NCBI RefSeq assembly: GCF_009674775.1
Contig: NZ_WKKE01000025.1
Coordinates: 32,960 to 96,959, forward strand
Direction: 5' to 3'
DNA length: 64,000 bases
DNA from: Flavobacterium sp. LC2016-23
GTDB lineage: Bacteria; Bacteroidota; Bacteroidia; Flavobacteriales; Flavobacteriaceae
Shown here: one piece after another, positions 61,756 to 64,000 of the stretch
How positions within the stretch are numbered: position 1 is the stretch's first letter
Layout of the letters: every line of letters begins with the position of its first letter
Translations under genes and position numbers: made by a program
Notes under the pieces: model-generated
Databases searched by the model: none
What the model saw: only the letters and a program-made list of their open reading frames with translations
What the model was told of the DNA's origin: nothing

Positions 61756-61788
61756 AGAACTGCACGATACAATGGTTCTGATAACAAA

Positions 61789-61822
61789 AAAAGAGGATGC
61801 CAAAAAAATGACATCCTCTTTT
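61789..61822 (-). terminator. terminator of the YD-like-repeat gene
   Basis: AAAAGAGGATG (61789-61799) pairs perfectly with CATCCTCTTTT (61812-61822); it is 27 nt past the stop of the minus-strand gene, with a T-run on that strand. Confidence 0.85.
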
Positions 61823-61848
61823 CTTGGGCCATAACACACTAAATAAAT

Positions 61849-62979
61849 TTAGTAGTACTCAATATCTCTTATCCATTTATATAAATTCTTTCCATTTACA
61901 TTTTTAATTATTTCAATCCAGTTATTTTGATTGTCAAATTTATACAGAAAGGTAATATGGTATTTTTTCTTTTTTCCTTTTTCAAATGTTTCTTCTGAAT
62001 AGTTTAGAACAGATATTTTGTCGTTCTTATACCTATACTCTTCAATCATTATAGCTTTAGAAATATTTTGATCACAACAATATTTTTTAGTTAGTCTATT
62101 AGAATTGTCCCATTCATAATAGGAATAGTTGGAATTTCCTTCTTTATAATGTTTTGTAATACTCGAAATATTATCATTTTTATATTCATAAATAGTTTCA
62201 TTTGTTAGAACTGGGTTTTGATATTTTTCATCATCATATAGATTGAATCTTTGCTGTTTGGTAAGTCTATTTTTACTGTCATACTCATTTATTATATCTT
62301 TATAAGGCGTGATAATTGAATCATACACTCCATACGAAAAAGTTTTTTCATCTACTTTTCTCCAGGAATTGGGATCTTTATAGACTCTGTAAGCTAGTTT
62401 TCGATTTTCATTATACTGATATCTATATTCATCGATGACACCGTACTTATCATATTCTTTTAAAAGTATAATTTTCCCATCTTTAATTTTTTTATAAGTA
62501 TGGGAAAACGAATTAGCATCTAAATTTTCAACAATAATATTTTCGTCATTATCATCAGTGTAATAATGATTTTCTGTTTTTACTGAGTATTTGGAAGAAT
62601 CGATTGCACTTTTTAACCTCTCTTTTTCATCATACTTATATTTATAAGAATTTATAAAATTATCTTTTTTACCATACCAAATGTCTTTTACAACTCTTCG
62701 TTTCTTATCAAAGTATCGTTCATAATTTAAATAATAGCATCCTTGTGAAGAATACCAAATATTATGAAATTTAGAGATCGTTTCTTCAGGCCCCATAAAA
62801 CCAGAATGCCCGTAATCGTCATAGTTTATTATTTGCGCATTTTCTGCCTTAGTTAAAAAAACCACTTTTTCATTTATCCTTTTTACATTACCATATAAAC
62901 TATCTGACTTACCTTGTGACTGGACAGTACGAATTATTATTATTAGCAAAAAAATGGAGTATATTATCTTTCTTTTCAT
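61849..62979 (-). CDS. secreted protein with YD-like repeats
   Basis: Start at 62979 (MKRKIIYSIFLLIIIIRTVQSQ, a signal peptide) gives 376 residues; a longer start at 63006 adds nine residues without support. The body is a run of short beta segments reminiscent of RHS/YD repeats: YKYDEKERLKSAI, YRYQYNENRKLAYRV, NEYDSKNRLTKQ, YYEWDNSNRLTKK, YKFDNQNNW. Rather than a classical toxin, it looks like a small secreted YD-repeat protein, a group common in Flavobacteria. No catalytic motif. The three genes at this end are on one strand and probably form a unit. Confidence 0.75.
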   Translation of the reverse strand: MKRKIIYSIFLLIIIIRTVQSQGKSDSLYGNVKRINEKVVFLTKAENAQIINYDDYGHSGFMGPEETISKFHNIWYSSQGCYYLNYERYFDKKRRVVKDIWYGKKDNFINSYKYKYDEKERLKSAIDSSKYSVKTENHYYTDDNDENIIVENLDANSFSHTYKKIKDGKIILLKEYDKYGVIDEYRYQYNENRKLAYRVYKDPNSWRKVDEKTFSYGVYDSIITPYKDIINEYDSKNRLTKQQRFNLYDDEKYQNPVLTNETIYEYKNDNISSITKHYKEGNSNYSYYEWDNSNRLTKKYCCDQNISKAIMIEEYRYKNDKISVLNYSEETFEKGKKKKYHITFLYKFDNQNNWIEIIKNVNGKNLYKWIRDIEYY

Positions 62980-63102
62980 TTTAAATATCATTTTAATAAA
63001 AATCACTAAACTTTTACACTTAGGGATTTTTAGGTTTTCTTTATTTCATTGTTTTATCATAGCATAGATTTGAAAATCCATGCCATCGGATTCAACTGAT
63101 TT

Positions 63103-63576
63103 TTAAAATTTATTATATTGCCAATCCACTTCATACTGTAATAAAGTATTTTGATCCGTTTTTTCTAAAACAAATATTCTAAAATACTTACAGAAATCTG
63201 TCGGAGGATACATAATCGGTCTTTTTAAATTCATCCTTTTTTCTTCTATTGTTTTCTTTTCTTTATAAAATTCAGATGCCTTTTTTTGCAGATTTTCAGG
63301 ATTTTCAAGCTCATACTTTTTCAAATTATTTATCGCCAGAGTATCAATTTTATGTGCTTTTGAATTAAAAACAAAAGTCTGTCCACTCATGTAAAAATAA
63401 ATCTTATCATTAGCTTCTTTTTTTTCATAACCATGCGCTGCGTTAAAAAACACATATTTAACAGGTTTTTTATATTTATTTCCTCCTTTATAAAAACTAA
63501 AAAAATCATCCTCTTTTGACTGTGAAAACATGACAAATGAGGTACTAATTAACAAGAGACAAAATATCTTTCTCAT
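63103..63576 (-). CDS. hypothetical secreted protein, 157 aa
   Basis: Start at 63576 (MRKIFCLLLISTSFVMFSQ) gives a clear signal peptide and 157 residues. The mature part is Lys-rich with no known motif (FYKGGNKYKKPVKYVFFNAAHG, CKYFRIFVLEKT). Its ATG comes 1 nt after the stop of the reading frame that continues from the upstream gene (63578-63580), so the two are probably one operon. Confidence 0.75.
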   Translation of the reverse strand: MRKIFCLLLISTSFVMFSQSKEDDFFSFYKGGNKYKKPVKYVFFNAAHGYEKKEANDKIYFYMSGQTFVFNSKAHKIDTLAINNLKKYELENPENLQKKASEFYKEKKTIEEKRMNLKRPIMYPPTDFCKYFRIFVLEKTDQNTLLQYEVDWQYNKF

Positions 63577-63577
63577 A

Positions 63578-64000
63578 TCATTCGCAATTTGAAGGACCAT
63601 TAAAAAAATTATCCTTGATTAAAATATTAATTATTTCTTTTTGTTTAGGAGTTAAATTATCCACACTGCTGACACTACCGTCCTTGCTTGTGAATATTAA
63701 GTTATAATACTAATAAGTTATGAACAAGTCTTCATCTCCTTTAATAATATAATCGAAGGAAATTATCTTATCATTTAGTAAAGAAAAATACATTATGGGC
63801 TTGTTTTTACTTACTAAAATAAAAATATTACCTGTTCTTCTTTCAAAAACAATTTTATCGCCTTTATAGTCATTGTATTTTATAACAGAGAAATCTGCAG
63901 GATCCAATAATGCCTTTTTTTCTGCCTTTATTTTTTTCAAATGTTTATCAAGAATTTTTACTCTGTCCGAAATAGAATACTTCGTATTATTGATTGGTTC
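63578..64000 (-). pseudogene. protein of unknown function interrupted by an in-frame TAG (5' end outside window)
   Basis: The minus-strand frame is open from 64000 to a TAG at 63710-63712 (96 codons; first ATG would lie outside the window). After the TAG, the same frame stays open for 43 more codons to a TGA at 63578-63580, 1 nt before the ATG of the next gene. The extension (SKDGSVSSVDNLTPKQKEII, then NILIKDNFFNG) looks like normal protein sequence, not random. So either a nonsense mutation broke the gene, or there are two genes with the second lacking a start codon. The visible part (for example FERRTGNIFILVSKNKPIMYF) has no motif I recognise. Confidence 0.55.

Noticed and set aside
61562..61837. 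91-codon minus-strand ORF
   Set aside because: Lies entirely in palindromic repeats C and D; no family resemblance.
1..64000. tRNA or rRNA genes
   Set aside because: No cloverleaf-type or rRNA-like sequence was recognised when reading the intergenic regions.

Overview
The window comes from a Flavobacteriaceae chromosome, most likely Flavobacterium or a close relative. The evidence is the gldK-gldL-gldM-gldN gliding/type IX secretion operon, low-GC DNA, promoters of the Bacteroidota form (TTG, about 18-21 nt, TAnnTTTG), Flavobacterium-like intergenic palindromes, and housekeeping neighbourhoods (topA-arginase-like; miaB-sigma54 regulator-lptE-TPR-secG-groESL) typical of the family. Assignments rest on reading the sequence and on family knowledge; no search was run.

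Bases 1-28885 hold most of an extracellular contractile injection system (eCIS, relatives: Afp/PVC). In order: sheath (cut by the window edge), two tube proteins, a DUF5908 mini-protein, LysM baseplate/hub protein, VgrG-like spike, PAAR tip, gp25-like baseplate protein, then a 546-bp palindrome-rich gap, a baseplate J-like protein, an Afp12-like baseplate protein, a large PKD-domain protein in the fibre position, and the tape measure protein. Between tape measure and the AAA+ ATPase lies a payload/accessory block: a nucleotidyltransferase-like protein overlapping a glycosyltransferase-like protein (DxD), a DUF4157 (eCIS core) protein with two HExxH motifs, a small lipoprotein, a 1405-residue DUF4157 protein ending in a His-Me-finger-type nuclease motif (RGH...N), a gene overlapping it by 1 nt that is a candidate immunity gene, and a PG-binding/CHAP-like peptidase. 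No cap protein or adenovirus-type fibre is visible; the cap may lie upstream.

Bases 29000-38000 are mixed genes: a small hypothetical, a secreted plant-type LRR protein, DUF1761, a GNAT/FemAB-like protein, a divergent diacylglycerol-kinase / App1-phosphatidate-phosphatase pair, an ABC-F ATPase, DUF983 and an FAD oxidoreductase. Bases 38000-46740 hold gldN, gldM, gldL, gldK, a degenerate arginase-family protein and topA, all on the minus strand. Bases 47139-55988 hold miaB, a GxxExxY gene inside a perfect 19-bp inverted repeat, a sigma54 activator without receiver domain, lptE, a repeat-bearing TPR protein, secG, groES, a six-copy 81-bp tandem array with an S23 four-helix gene, and groEL.

Bases 56000-64000 hold a secreted nucleotide pyrophosphatase-type phosphatase, a SulP transporter, small hypotheticals, several palindromic repeat families, and three secreted or unknown minus-strand genes, the last running off the window and apparently interrupted by an in-frame TAG.
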